Assembly (NCBI RefSeq): GCF_900113765.1
Contig: NZ_FOQO01000012.1
Location: 152,711 to 216,710, forward strand
Direction of reading: 5' to 3'
Length of the DNA: 64,000 bases
Source of the DNA: Parapedobacter indicus
Lineage (GTDB): Bacteria > Bacteroidota > Bacteroidia > Sphingobacteriales > Sphingobacteriaceae
Position 1 is the first letter of the stretch; every line of letters starts with the position of its first letter. This document shows positions 1 through 8,024 of the stretch, in pieces. Below the pieces are notes generated by a model. That model ran no database searches. It saw only the letters and a list, made by a program, of their open reading frames with translations, and was not told the DNA's origin. The translations under genes were made by a program, and so were the position numbers.

Positions 1-78
1 AAACGGAACTACGGTCAAGAATCCTATACCTCCTTTTAAAAAAAGTCGCCTCGAAAGCTTTTTGATGAGATCAGCCAT
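1..78 (-). CDS. N-terminus of a Tat-exported protein (partial)
   Basis: Reading the minus strand from the ATG at 78 gives an open frame that runs off the left edge. The first 26 residues begin MADLIKKLSRRLFLKGG and continue hydrophobic, an exact match to the twin-arginine consensus S-R-R-x-F-L-K, so the product should be exported folded through the Tat pathway. The mature part lies outside the window, so no function can be given. It is divergent from the epimerase gene; the 141 bp between them should carry both promoters. No Shine-Dalgarno sequence stands out. The frame could still be chance because only 78 bp are visible. Confidence 0.5.
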   Translation of the reverse strand, partial: MADLIKKLSRRLFLKGGIGFLTVVPF

Positions 79-219
79 AATTAATGTTTAACAATATGTG
101 CTATATAAATTGAATTTTTGTTTTTTTGTCTAACGAAAACGATCTAATGCATAAATGCTATATTCGCAATATGCGTTTTATTGCGTATTGGACTTACTCC
201 GCGCAAATTTTTTCTGTAA

Positions 220-1122
220 ATGGCTGTAACCACTGTTATCATATCTGGCTCTAACGGTTTTGTAGGGCAAAATCTTGGTTCCTATCTAAACTCCGATAGA
301 TTCAAAGTATATCCATTGTCCTTAAGAGATGAATGGGAACAACAAATACCGGACCAATATGATGTAACTATCCATCTTGCCGGGAAGGCCCATGATATTA
401 AAAACTCAAGTAACCCAAAAGAGTATTTTCACGTTAATACCGATTTAACTAAGCAGTTGTTTGGTCAATTCTTGCGTAGCAATGCCCGGGATTTTATTTA
501 TTTCAGCAGTGTAAAGGCTGTAGCCGACACCGTAGAGGGCGTGCTGGATGAATTTGTTTCGCCCGATCCCCAAACGCCTTATGGTCAATCTAAGTGGCAA
601 GCAGAGCAATATCTGAATAGCCAACCACTTCCAGCGGGAAAGAGAGTATTCATTCTTCGCCCATGCATGATTCACGGGCCGGGTAATAAAGGCAACCTTA
701 ACCTGCTTTACAAGATGGTAAAAACAGGGCTACCCTACCCTTTGGCTGCGTTTCAAAACCGGCGATCCTTCCTTTCCATTGATAATCTGCAATTTGTGGT
801 TAAGTCGCTCATTACAAATCCGGATATTCCTAGTGGCACATATAACCTAGCTGACGACGAAGCCCTATCGACCAATGAACTCATTCGTATTATTGGCGAG
901 GCAAGGGGAAGGCGTACACGGCTTTGGCGGCTGTCTCCGGGCCTAATCAATGGGGTGGCTAAACTGGGTGATAAATTTAAACTTCCTCTTAACACGGAAC
1001 GGTTAAAGAAGCTAACTGAAAATTATGTGGTGGGCAATACTAAAATTAAAAATGAATTGAAGATCGCGCACATGCCGATTTCAGCGAGAGAAGGATTGCT
1101 AAAGACCCTCCGAAGTTTTTAA
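220..1122 (+). CDS. NAD-dependent sugar epimerase/dehydratase
   Basis: Short-chain dehydrogenase of the extended (UDP-glucose 4-epimerase-like) class, 300 residues. The Rossmann glycine motif GSNGFVG lies at residues 10-16, the active-site FSS at about 95-97, and the catalytic Y-x-x-x-K is YGQSK at 121-125. The family oxidises and re-reduces a nucleotide-bound sugar, usually UDP-GlcNAc or UDP-Glc, to invert C4 or prepare a sugar for polysaccharide assembly. The 3' end overlaps by 24 bp the end of the convergent WecA/MraY-like gene. This epimerase plus family-4 transferase pair is a common end of Bacteroidota O-antigen or capsule clusters, so I infer that the enzyme makes the sugar the neighbour transfers. 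The exact substrate cannot be read from sequence. Confidence 0.88.
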   Translation: MAVTTVIISGSNGFVGQNLGSYLNSDRFKVYPLSLRDEWEQQIPDQYDVTIHLAGKAHDIKNSSNPKEYFHVNTDLTKQLFGQFLRSNARDFIYFSSVKAVADTVEGVLDEFVSPDPQTPYGQSKWQAEQYLNSQPLPAGKRVFILRPCMIHGPGNKGNLNLLYKMVKTGLPYPLAAFQNRRSFLSIDNLQFVVKSLITNPDIPSGTYNLADDEALSTNELIRIIGEARGRRTRLWRLSPGLINGVAKLGDKFKLPLNTERLKKLTENYVVGNTKIKNELKIAHMPISAREGLLKTLRSF

Positions 1123-2070
1123 CATTCCTATTAAAATATACCGCCTTATCCCAATATACACCAACACCAAAACCATTAGAACACACACACCCACTTTGAT
1201 TTGTGTCTCAATAGGATATAAAGTTGACGCAATTACTAACGCACCTGTACCAACTTGTAACAACCCGTAACACGTAGAAATCGTCAACCGATTTCCCTCT
1301 GCTTCATTCGCCAAATACTGATACAAATGCGTGCGATGTGCCTTGAAGATATTTTCCCGCCGAAATAATCTATAAATAATTGTTAGTACACTATCAACTC
1401 CATACACCGCAAAGAATAGAATATAAATCAAATTACTGGTAGCCAAAATCAAACTCAGCGTTGCAAAAATCAAGATAAAACTCATTCCCACGCTTCCGAC
1501 ATCCCCGGCGAAGCACTTGGCGCGCTGTCGGAAGTTGAAAAAAGCAAATACGCCATTCGCAATTGCAGTGCAATACAACAGCCGGTCATCCACGAAACTG
1601 ATATCCCGGTTGGCCAGCCAAAGCTGCAATAGCACGGCAAAGCTGTACATCGCAGTAATGCCGTTGATGCCGTCCATAAAATTGTAAGCGTTGATGGTGC
1701 CGATAACTAAGATTAACGCAATGGGAACCACCCACCAAGGATACTCGAATAGTTGAACCTCGATAAAAAGTAGTACCACCGACAATAGATGTATGCTGAT
1801 GCGAATGCGGTTGGATAGCGTAAGGATATCATCAAGAAAACTGATGAGCGTGATGAGGGTAAGGCCCGCAAAAAAGTAGGGATAAGCAGCTCCGCTCCAG
1901 ATAAACCAGGCCAGCGCACCCAAATAGAATACGACCCCGCCACCACGGATCGTAACCCGTGTGTGGCTGCTTCGCTCATTGGGCCGATCGATGATGTTAT
2001 AGCGGTCGGCAATGCGGAAATACACCAACATGGCCGCAAAAAGTAGAACAGCTATCAATGCGAGAAACAT
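1099..2070 (-). CDS. WecA/MraY-like undecaprenyl-phosphate sugar-1-phosphate transferase
   Basis: Polytopic membrane enzyme of glycosyltransferase family 4 that moves a sugar-1-phosphate from a UDP-sugar to undecaprenyl phosphate, the first step of a surface polysaccharide. Family motifs seen: the Mg-binding SFLDD loop, the NAYNFMDGINGI loop, GDVGSVGMSF, and HRTHLYQ near the C-terminus, all between many hydrophobic segments. The open frame extends 54 codons further upstream, but I choose the ATG at 2070 (MFLALIAVLL) because the first transmembrane helix starts there and the upstream part would overlap the divergent cupin gene. Length is then 323 residues, normal for the family. The 3' end overlaps the epimerase tail-to-tail. 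Substrate is unknown. Confidence 0.88.
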   Translation of the reverse strand: MFLALIAVLLFAAMLVYFRIADRYNIIDRPNERSSHTRVTIRGGGVVFYLGALAWFIWSGAAYPYFFAGLTLITLISFLDDILTLSNRIRISIHLLSVVLLFIEVQLFEYPWWVVPIALILVIGTINAYNFMDGINGITAMYSFAVLLQLWLANRDISFVDDRLLYCTAIANGVFAFFNFRQRAKCFAGDVGSVGMSFILIFATLSLILATSNLIYILFFAVYGVDSVLTIIYRLFRRENIFKAHRTHLYQYLANEAEGNRLTISTCYGLLQVGTGALVIASTLYPIETQIKVGVCVLMVLVLVYIGIRRYILIGMLKTSEGL

Positions 2071-2074
2071 GCGG

Positions 2075-2106
2075 CAAATATAGATTTTTCTGGAGGCCAA
2101 TTTCAA
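2075..2106 (-). promoter_or_regulatory. candidate Bacteroidota-type promoter abutting the transferase start
   Basis: On the minus strand TATATTTGC (2082-2074) matches the phylum -7 element TAnnTTTG, with TTG at 2106-2104 about 21 bp upstream. The -7 box ends only a few bases before the ATG at 2070, so the transcript would have almost no leader. Either this mRNA is nearly leaderless, or a downstream start is used, or the match is chance. Confidence 0.35.
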
Positions 2107-2152
2107 CAGAATTAATAAATTGCACCCGACTAATGTTGAAAACAGAAATTGT

Positions 2153-2602
2153 ATGGAAGAGATCGTAATAACACAGGGCGGTGTCGCTAGTGACCATCGC
2201 GGAAGTATTCGGTTTGTCAATGATTTTGACATGACAGCGGTGAAGCGATTTTATATTATCGAAAATAAAGACACCGAGACGATCCGTGGGTGGCGGGCAC
2301 ATCGGATTGAACAACGTTGGTTTTATGTATTAGAAGGTGCTTTTTTCATGAAAACAGTTAAGATCGATGACTGGAGCCAGGCTTCCAAGGAATTGCCGGT
2401 GGAACACACGATTCTGCGGAGTGAGGAACAGCGAATTATACATGTACCCGTAGGATTCGGAACGGCTTTTCAAGCGCTGGAACCCGGAAGCAGGCTATTG
2501 GTGTTTGCTGATCACGGCATCGAGCATGCGCAGCATGACGATTATACCTACCCCGTAGATTATTTTATCCGAACACATACCCCAATAGGTAGTAAAGTAT
2601 AA
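2153..2602 (+). CDS. WxcM-like / FdtA-type sugar cupin
   Basis: Single-domain cupin of about 149 residues resembling the WxcM C-terminal domain, FdtA dTDP-4-keto-sugar 3,4-ketoisomerases and RmlC-like epimerases. Visible cupin features are DHRGSIRFVNDF near the start, the histidine-containing RGWRAHRIEQRWFYVLEGAF strand pair, and HVPVGFGTAFQAL as the second metal- or substrate-facing strand. I use the ATG at 2153 (MEEIVITQGG) rather than an upstream TTG, since family members begin at this strand. It sits divergently from the WecA-like transferase and its tail overlaps a small minus-strand membrane gene. Together with the epimerase this suggests synthesis of a modified deoxysugar for a surface glycan; isomerase versus epimerase activity is unresolved. 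Confidence 0.78.
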   Translation: MEEIVITQGGVASDHRGSIRFVNDFDMTAVKRFYIIENKDTETIRGWRAHRIEQRWFYVLEGAFFMKTVKIDDWSQASKELPVEHTILRSEEQRIIHVPVGFGTAFQALEPGSRLLVFADHGIEHAQHDDYTYPVDYFIRTHTPIGSKV

Positions 2603-2687
2603 TAAACACGACGATGGTTCCGAGACATCCGAACCCAAGCTTTTTGGCGCCCCAACCGGCAATCAATGCCCTGAATAATTTGTTCAT
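2565..2687 (-). CDS. 40-residue single-pass membrane peptide (unlisted small gene)
   Basis: Minus-strand ATG at 2687 opens a 40-codon frame ending TAA at 2567-2565. The peptide starts MNKLFRALIAGWGAKKLG, then a Gly/Cys turn and a run of about 16 hydrophobic residues, ending LLGYVFG. A basic amphipathic N-terminus followed by one hydrophobic helix looks like a real inner-membrane miniprotein. A Shine-Dalgarno-like GAGGAG lies directly upstream of the ATG, unusual strength for this phylum. It overlaps the last 38 bp of the cupin gene tail-to-tail. I recall similar short proteins in Sphingobacteriaceae but cannot search. Function is unknown. Nothing else is seen in 2688-2914 apart from the leader of the sigma factor gene. 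Confidence 0.55.
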   Translation of the reverse strand: MNKLFRALIAGWGAKKLGFGCLGTIVVFIILYYLLGYVFG

Positions 2688-2914
2688 ACTCCTCTTCGTT
2701 TAGTTCGAAACGTTTAACAGGTTTACAACAAAATAAGCCGAGCAATGTTTTCGACTCATCACGGTTAACGAACGTATCCGTCGATCAAGGAAACATTGGC
2801 CGTAGCTAGTCTAGGAACACATTGTTGCGAGGCGATGAAGCATAGTTAAAATAATTTTAGGTGTTTTCCCTACTTGTGCAACCCTATGCCAAATGACTAA
2901 CTGACAAAGCCGAT

Positions 2915-3472
2915 ATGCATCGTTGTGAAGTGACAGATGAAATGTTGTTGAATGCGCTCAAGAATCACGATTCTTATGCATTCGAGGCCATTTATCATCG
3001 CTATTGGCGACGATTATTTGTTTTTGTGTATCAGCAGATGGGTTCCAAAGACGAGGCCGAGGAGGTTCTTCAGGACCTCATGTTGAGCCTGTGGCAGAAC
3101 CGGTCGGATTCGAATATCCGCAACCTGAGATCCTATCTCTTTATCGCCGCCCGAAACCTGGTAAACATGCATTACCGGAAGGAAATCAACCTGCGTAAGT
3201 ACCGGGAATTTCAGCTTATGCAGGAAGTGATGGAAAGCATTCCGCCGGAGAACGCCGTATACGAGAAGGAGCTGTTGGATGCGATTGAAAAAGTGCTGGA
3301 GAAATTGCCCGAGAAAACGGCCTGTATTTTCCGAATGAATAAGCTGGACCACGTTTCGGTGAATAAGATTGCAACGCATATGGGATTGTCTGATAAAGCC
3401 GTAGAATATCACCTTAGTAAGTCAATGAAAGTGATGCGGAAACAACTGCAGCGCTATCTGTTAGCGAATTAA
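2915..3472 (+). CDS. ECF-type RNA polymerase sigma factor
   Basis: Sigma-70 family ECF factor, 185 residues. Region 2 spans about residues 15-80 (FEAIYHRYWRRLFVFVYQQMG, then DEAEEVLQDLMLSLW) and region 4 about 125-180 (LPEKTACIFRMNKLDHVSVNKIA followed by the helix-turn-helix GLSDKAVEYHLSKSMKVMRK). No region 1 or 3 is present. It is followed 29 bp later by a FecR-type anti-sigma gene and then by an uptake operon whose SusC carries an STN signalling domain. In this family the sigma factor is held by FecR and released when the loaded receptor signals through STN, so I infer that it switches on the genes at 4.5-15.5 kb. An in-phylum promoter upstream is only weakly seen. Confidence 0.93.
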   Translation: MHRCEVTDEMLLNALKNHDSYAFEAIYHRYWRRLFVFVYQQMGSKDEAEEVLQDLMLSLWQNRSDSNIRNLRSYLFIAARNLVNMHYRKEINLRKYREFQLMQEVMESIPPENAVYEKELLDAIEKVLEKLPEKTACIFRMNKLDHVSVNKIATHMGLSDKAVEYHLSKSMKVMRKQLQRYLLAN

Positions 3473-3501
3473 TTGAAGACCGAATAAACAATGTTACACG
3501 T

Positions 3502-4512
3502 ATGACAACGGGGGAGTTTGAAAAGCTGGTAGAACGGTATCGGTTGGGTGAATGTACACCGGATGAAATAGCCTTTGTGGCAAAATGGATGGAAAAAAAT
3601 GCGGGCGCCGCCGAGGATGATAGTACGGTTTTCAAAAATGAGGAAGAAGCGATCCGCAGGGAGGAAGAAGGCTGGAACAGGATTCAGCAGCTAGCGGGTT
3701 TTAAGCGTAAAACGGCAACACGGCGCATGCGCAATCGGTACTGGTGGGCTGCTGCCGCCTGTGTTGCATGGGTGGTAGGCGGGCTGCTTTTTTTAAATAG
3801 GGCATCGGATTCTCAACCGGAGTTGGCGGGTTTGGAAACCTTCAATACATCGGCAAACCGGCAGCGGATCACCCTGCCCGATAGCAGCACCGTGGTACTC
3901 GGAGAGGGGTCAAGCATCATCATCAGCGAGGACTATGGCATGAAAAACCGGGTGGTTCGTTTGAAGGGCGAAGCGTTTTTTGAGATAGTGCCCAATCCGC
4001 AGGCTCCCTTTCTGGTATATAGCGCCGACCTGATCACGGAAGTGCTCGGTACGAGTTTTTCGATCAAACCGGAAGCAAAGGGGAAGACCATCGAGGTTTC
4101 GGTAACGACCGGTAAAGTGTCGGTCTATGCTGGCGAGAAAGACCGGAACAAACGGAGGCGGGGGGTCATCCTGACAACCAATCAGAAAGCGGTGTACGAT
4201 GCCGAATCAAAAACGATCCGGCAGGATTTGGTAGACCACCCCAAAATCGTGGAAACCGACGCTCCGGAAGCGGTGTTCAACTTCGACCAGACGCGTGTTA
4301 AAACCGTGTTGGCTACGCTTCGGCATTCATACAAAATGGAAATTGTGGTGACGAATCCGGTGCTGAACGATTGCCTGTTTACCGGAAACCTGAACGGTTT
4401 TGACCTGTTTCAACAGCTGAACTACATCTGCGACGTCATAAACGCGCAGTACGAGGTGAGGGGCACCACGATCTTCCTCACCGGGGAAGGGTGCCGAGCA
4501 CCCAAGGAGTAA
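3502..4512 (+). CDS. FecR-family anti-sigma factor (FecR + DUF4974)
   Basis: Inner-membrane anti-sigma factor of 336 residues. The cytoplasmic N-terminal part (1-75) would bind the sigma factor; one transmembrane helix lies at about 81-98 (WWAAAACVAWVVGGLLFL). The periplasmic FecR domain follows with the repeated beta pattern RITLPDSSTVVLGEGSSI and VVRLKGEAFFEI, then a C-terminal DUF4974-like domain (FNFDQTRVKTVLATLRHSY) that resembles an STN fold. Standard length and layout for Bacteroidota FecR proteins. It forms a pair with the upstream ECF sigma gene and probably senses the STN domain of the SusC protein encoded at 8025-11624. Confidence 0.93.
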   Translation: MTTGEFEKLVERYRLGECTPDEIAFVAKWMEKNAGAAEDDSTVFKNEEEAIRREEEGWNRIQQLAGFKRKTATRRMRNRYWWAAAACVAWVVGGLLFLNRASDSQPELAGLETFNTSANRQRITLPDSSTVVLGEGSSIIISEDYGMKNRVVRLKGEAFFEIVPNPQAPFLVYSADLITEVLGTSFSIKPEAKGKTIEVSVTTGKVSVYAGEKDRNKRRRGVILTTNQKAVYDAESKTIRQDLVDHPKIVETDAPEAVFNFDQTRVKTVLATLRHSYKMEIVVTNPVLNDCLFTGNLNGFDLFQQLNYICDVINAQYEVRGTTIFLTGEGCRAPKE

Positions 4513-4548
4513 CGCGCGGATCGTATTGGCTAATTTAACTACCTCAAC

Positions 4549-5721
4549 ATGAATAGTGTGAAGATTGAAAAAGAAGAATTTCAACAGCGTATCGAGAAAA
4601 TCCAGCACAGCCTTGAAAGGCACGGCTTGGATGCGATGATTGTGTATGGCGACGAATACCGGAAAGAGAACCTCCGTTATGTTGCTAACTTCTGGCCGAT
4701 ATTTGAACGAGGTGCCTGCTTCATACCCCGGAAAGGGGCACCCATCCTAGCAGGAGCACCGGAGGGCGAGAAGTACGCCCGGGAAATGACTTGGCTGGAA
4801 GACGTACGCAACATAAAAGAATTTGCATGCGTATCGGTTCCGGAAGAAATTGAATATCCGTTAGCGCAGTTTTCTTCCTTGTCCGACATCATCCGGGAGG
4901 TTTCCGGTGGGGGCACAAAGGTGGGTCTGGTGGGATATTGGGACATTCCGGGGCCGATATATAACCGGATGAAGGATGCAGTGGGCGGGGGGGAATTATC
5001 GGATGCTTCAGCCATTCTCGCGGAACTGCGCCTGATAAAGTCGGAGGCCGAAATCGCTTGCTTGCGGGAAGCCGGAAGGCAAGCATGCTTGGGGTATGAA
5101 AAGCTGATTGAAACCTGCATTCCCGGAACGACAGAGGTGCAGGCTGCTGGGGCCGCCGAAGGTGTGGCGCGTTCCGAAGGGGCCGAAGACATTAATTTCA
5201 CGGTATTCGGAAGCGGCAAGCGGTGCGATACCGTGATCGGCCGGGCTACCCATAAAGTGATAAGAGACGGTGATATGATTATGGCCGCGATGGCGGTTCA
5301 ATACGAGGGGTATGTCGCCACGGTTGAGTATCCGTTTGTGGCCGGAAAGGAATCGGATACGCAACGTGACTTCCTCCGTGTGTTGTTCGAGGCAGCAGAA
5401 GTGCAGTACGGCTACCTGCGGAATGGCTGCCCGGCGGGCGAAATGGTTAAGGCGGTAAGTGAGGTGTTTAAAAAATACGATATGCAGCAGTACGATGTAT
5501 ATCCGCCGTTGCACGGAATCGGCCTGGCCGAAGCAGAATCGCCCTACCCGGATAAAGATGCCGACTACCTCCTGAAAAGTGGAATGTGCGTAAACTCGGA
5601 CATCAGTCTGTTTGGGCACCCGCACGGGTCGAACCGCATTGAGGAAGGGTTTGTAATACGGGACAACGGCCCGGAGTCGCTGACACCGGCAATCCGCGAA
5701 CGTATCAGAAAGGGTGTGTGA
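4549..5721 (+). CDS. M24 'pita-bread' hydrolase, creatinase/Xaa-Pro peptidase-like, lacking two metal ligands
   Basis: Two-domain protein of 390 residues: a creatinase N-terminal domain (about 1-155, with GLDAMIVYG and the linker LRLIKSEAEIACLREAG) and an M24 catalytic domain (about 165-390). The catalytic histidine is present in HGIGLAEAESPYP (H322) and the late glutamate region in RIEEGFVIRDNG. However, at the position of the paired metal-binding aspartates (usually D-x-G..GY..D) the protein reads AMAVQYEGYVATVEY, with alanine and threonine in place of both aspartates. This looks like a metal-independent enzyme such as creatinase rather than an aminopeptidase (inference). It is first in the presumed sigma-controlled operon, followed 19 bp later by a phosphotriesterase-like gene. 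Confidence 0.85.
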   Translation: MNSVKIEKEEFQQRIEKIQHSLERHGLDAMIVYGDEYRKENLRYVANFWPIFERGACFIPRKGAPILAGAPEGEKYAREMTWLEDVRNIKEFACVSVPEEIEYPLAQFSSLSDIIREVSGGGTKVGLVGYWDIPGPIYNRMKDAVGGGELSDASAILAELRLIKSEAEIACLREAGRQACLGYEKLIETCIPGTTEVQAAGAAEGVARSEGAEDINFTVFGSGKRCDTVIGRATHKVIRDGDMIMAAMAVQYEGYVATVEYPFVAGKESDTQRDFLRVLFEAAEVQYGYLRNGCPAGEMVKAVSEVFKKYDMQQYDVYPPLHGIGLAEAESPYPDKDADYLLKSGMCVNSDISLFGHPHGSNRIEEGFVIRDNGPESLTPAIRERIRKGV

Positions 5722-5740
5722 AACTTCAAAACACGTAAAT

Positions 5741-6775
5741 ATGGCAGTACAAACTGTTACCAAAGTACTAGAAGCAGCAGATTTGGGGCTGACGTTGCCG
5801 CATGAGCACATGTTCATCGACCTCCGGAACCAGTTCACACCCTTCGATGATGCGGAGAAGGACGCGATCAGCCGACAAAAGGTCCACATCAACAACCTGG
5901 GCCGGTTGCGGCTCAATCCGTATGCCATCCAGGATAACCTTGTGCTGGATGATATGGAAGCCGCCGTCAGTGAAACGTTGTTATTCAAAGAGGCCGGTGG
6001 CGATACCATCGTAGACTGTACGTCAATCGGGATAAAAAGGCAACCGGAGAAATTAAGAGAGCTTTCACTCCGTACGGGCGTTAACATTATTGCCGGGTCC
6101 GGGTACTACACGCAGGATACCCACCCGCGCGAAATGGCAAACTGGACGGCCGGTTATATTGCCGAACGTATTGTGCGCGACTTTCGGGAGGGCATTGATA
6201 ACACGGATGTCAAGGCCGGTATTATTGGCGAAATCGGGACCAGCAAGGAAATCCTGCCGTGGGAAAGGACAAATCTGGAAGCGTCAGCCCTCGCATTCCA
6301 GGAGCTCGGGGCACCGGTGTATGTGCATACCTACCCTTGGGGGCAGGCAGGAATCGAAGCCGTAGACGTGTTGGTACGCGGAGGGGTGGCTCCGGAGAAA
6401 ATCGTGCTCTGTCATATCGACGTGGAGCCCGACCTGGCGTACATCACCGCGCTGCTGAACCGTGGCGTTTTCATCGAGTTCGATAACTTCGGGAAAGAGT
6501 TTGTGATAGACCCTACTGAGCGGGGATTTGCCGGTGGGATATTTATCAGGGACCTGGATCGGGTACGGTTAATTCATGACCTCGTGCGGGCAGGTTATGC
6601 GAGTCAGATCCTGGTAACGAATGATATCTGTCTGAAATCCATGTTATGCTGCTACGGGGGGTGGGGCTACGCGCACATTCTAAAAAACATGGTCCCGCTG
6701 ATGAAAAGCGAAAACCTGTCGGAATCGGTAATTCACGAAATCGTCAGAGACAATCCTGTGAAACTTTTTTCCTGA
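5741..6775 (+). CDS. phosphotriesterase-like metal-dependent hydrolase
   Basis: Amidohydrolase-superfamily TIM barrel of 344 residues in the phosphotriesterase/PHP branch. Metal ligands are recognisable in order: HEH at 21-23 (LPHEHMF), a bridging glutamate at 164 (IIGEIGTSKE; Glu replaces the carbamylated Lys, as in E. coli PHP), H196 (VHTYPWG), H225 (LCHIDVEPD) and D295 (LVTNDI). I start at the ATG at 5741 because residues upstream overlap the M24 stop codon and do not belong to the fold. Many members of this branch open lactones or cleave small esters, so the protein may act with the creatinase-like neighbour on one imported compound. No signal peptide, so cytoplasmic. Confidence 0.88.
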   Translation: MAVQTVTKVLEAADLGLTLPHEHMFIDLRNQFTPFDDAEKDAISRQKVHINNLGRLRLNPYAIQDNLVLDDMEAAVSETLLFKEAGGDTIVDCTSIGIKRQPEKLRELSLRTGVNIIAGSGYYTQDTHPREMANWTAGYIAERIVRDFREGIDNTDVKAGIIGEIGTSKEILPWERTNLEASALAFQELGAPVYVHTYPWGQAGIEAVDVLVRGGVAPEKIVLCHIDVEPDLAYITALLNRGVFIEFDNFGKEFVIDPTERGFAGGIFIRDLDRVRLIHDLVRAGYASQILVTNDICLKSMLCCYGGWGYAHILKNMVPLMKSENLSESVIHEIVRDNPVKLFS

Positions 6776-6790
6776 AGAGGGCACATAACG

Positions 6791-7804
6791 ATGAAGTGGA
6801 TACTGCTGGTCATTTTTGCCGGATTTTCGAACGGTTCTTTTGCGCTTCCGATTAAGTTTACCACCAAATGGAACTGGGAGAATACATGGGGTATGTTCAT
6901 TTTTTGGGGGTTCGTCGTGCTGCCGGTTTTACTGGGTTTTTTTACCGTTCCGGATCTGGCCGCTATATGCAAGGATGTCGGCACACAAAAACTGTTGCGG
7001 ATTTTTGGGTTCGGCTTTCTATGGGGAATTGGTTCGATATGCTTTGGCTTGGGTATCAAGCACGTGGGAATCGGATTGGCGTTCTCCATCAACATCGGGA
7101 TCACCATTGCGATCGGTTCGCTTATGCCGTTGTTTCTAACCGAACTGTCTTCGGCAGAAACGAAAAGTATCGCGGCCGTCGCCGCCGGGGTCGTTACGAT
7201 CGTTGTGGGGGTGGTGATAAGCGGCTATGCGGCACTCTTACGGGAGCGGGATCAGCAGCGCAACGATGCCTACGGCAGTACCGGGAGGCCTACCGCCGGT
7301 GTCTTCAGAATCGGGTTGCTGTTGTGCATCTGCGCGGGCGTGATGAGTCCGATGCTCCAGTTTGCCTTTATCCATGGAGATGCCATTATCCAAGCGGCCA
7401 ACGCAAGGGGCGTAAGTGAGACGATCGCCTCAAACGCGGTGTGGGCGGTGGCGCTGGCCGGTGGTTTTCTGGCGAACAGCTGTTACGTGATCAAGCTCCT
7501 TATCCAGCATGATTCGTGGCGTCTCTACCGCATGAAGGAATCGGGGCGCTATCATGGGCTGGCCCTGTTGATGGGACTCTTTTGGGTGATAACCATCGCC
7601 TGCTATGGCATGGCCGTTTCCAATTTAGGAGTGCTGGGCTTGTCGGTGGGATGGGCTATTTTCAACTCGGTGGGTATCATAACGGCAAATTTACTCGGAC
7701 TGTTTACAAAAGAATGGCGTGGCGTAAGCAGGAAGACATATACGGTGTTTGGCATGGGGCTGGCAACGCTTGTACTGGGCACATGCCTAGTGGCCGCACT
7801 GTGA
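6791..7804 (+). CDS. L-rhamnose/proton symporter (RhaT)-like permease
   Basis: Integral membrane protein of 337 residues with about ten hydrophobic segments. It resembles RhaT and related drug/metabolite-superfamily sugar permeases: the N-terminal FAGFSNGSFALPIKFTTKWNWENTW pattern, the GFLWGIGSICFGLGIKHVGIGLAFSINIG helix pair, and the late VGWAIFNSVGIITANLLGL segment are typical. It starts 15 bp after the phosphotriesterase-like gene and is therefore probably co-transcribed. In this locus it should carry the compound delivered to the periplasm by SusC/SusD into the cytoplasm. Rhamnose as substrate is not implied, since no rhamnose catabolic gene (isomerase, kinase, aldolase) is present. Confidence 0.85.
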   Translation: MKWILLVIFAGFSNGSFALPIKFTTKWNWENTWGMFIFWGFVVLPVLLGFFTVPDLAAICKDVGTQKLLRIFGFGFLWGIGSICFGLGIKHVGIGLAFSINIGITIAIGSLMPLFLTELSSAETKSIAAVAAGVVTIVVGVVISGYAALLRERDQQRNDAYGSTGRPTAGVFRIGLLLCICAGVMSPMLQFAFIHGDAIIQAANARGVSETIASNAVWAVALAGGFLANSCYVIKLLIQHDSWRLYRMKESGRYHGLALLMGLFWVITIACYGMAVSNLGVLGLSVGWAIFNSVGIITANLLGLFTKEWRGVSRKTYTVFGMGLATLVLGTCLVAAL

Positions 7805-7889
7805 TCAAATACATCGGCGGTAATCGGCTTTTGGAAAAATTGTACTAAAAATGTAGCTATATGAAGTAGATAGACAAATGTTTGCAAAA

Positions 7890-7977
7890 ACCGGTAATGC
7901 GTCAACATTACCGGTCTGCTGTGCACGCTCAACGAAGTACGTTGAGCCTCATTTACCGAGTGTTGCGGACTCGGTAA
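7890..7977. promoter_or_regulatory. three consecutive hairpins upstream of susC
   Basis: Three perfect inverted repeats stand in a row in the 220-bp gap between the permease and SusC genes: ACCGGTAATG/CATTACCGGT (7890-7899/7906-7915, 6-nt loop), GCTCAACG/CGTTGAGC (7927-7934/7940-7947, 5-nt loop) and TTACCGAG/CTCGGTAA (7953-7960/7970-7977). The first and third share a CGGTAATGCG motif. None has a following T-run, so they are not classical terminators. They may set mRNA stability between the cytoplasmic genes and the highly expressed susCD part, or serve as an operator. Confidence 0.6.
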
Positions 7978-8024
7978 TGCGGTGCCGTTTTAAGAGTTCT
8001 CAATCCCTAAAACTTTACTAAATT

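Noticed and set aside
6791..7804. Assigning the locus to L-rhamnose use because of the RhaT-like permease
   Set aside because: No rhamnose isomerase, kinase, aldolase or RhaS/R genes; the permease family covers other substrates.
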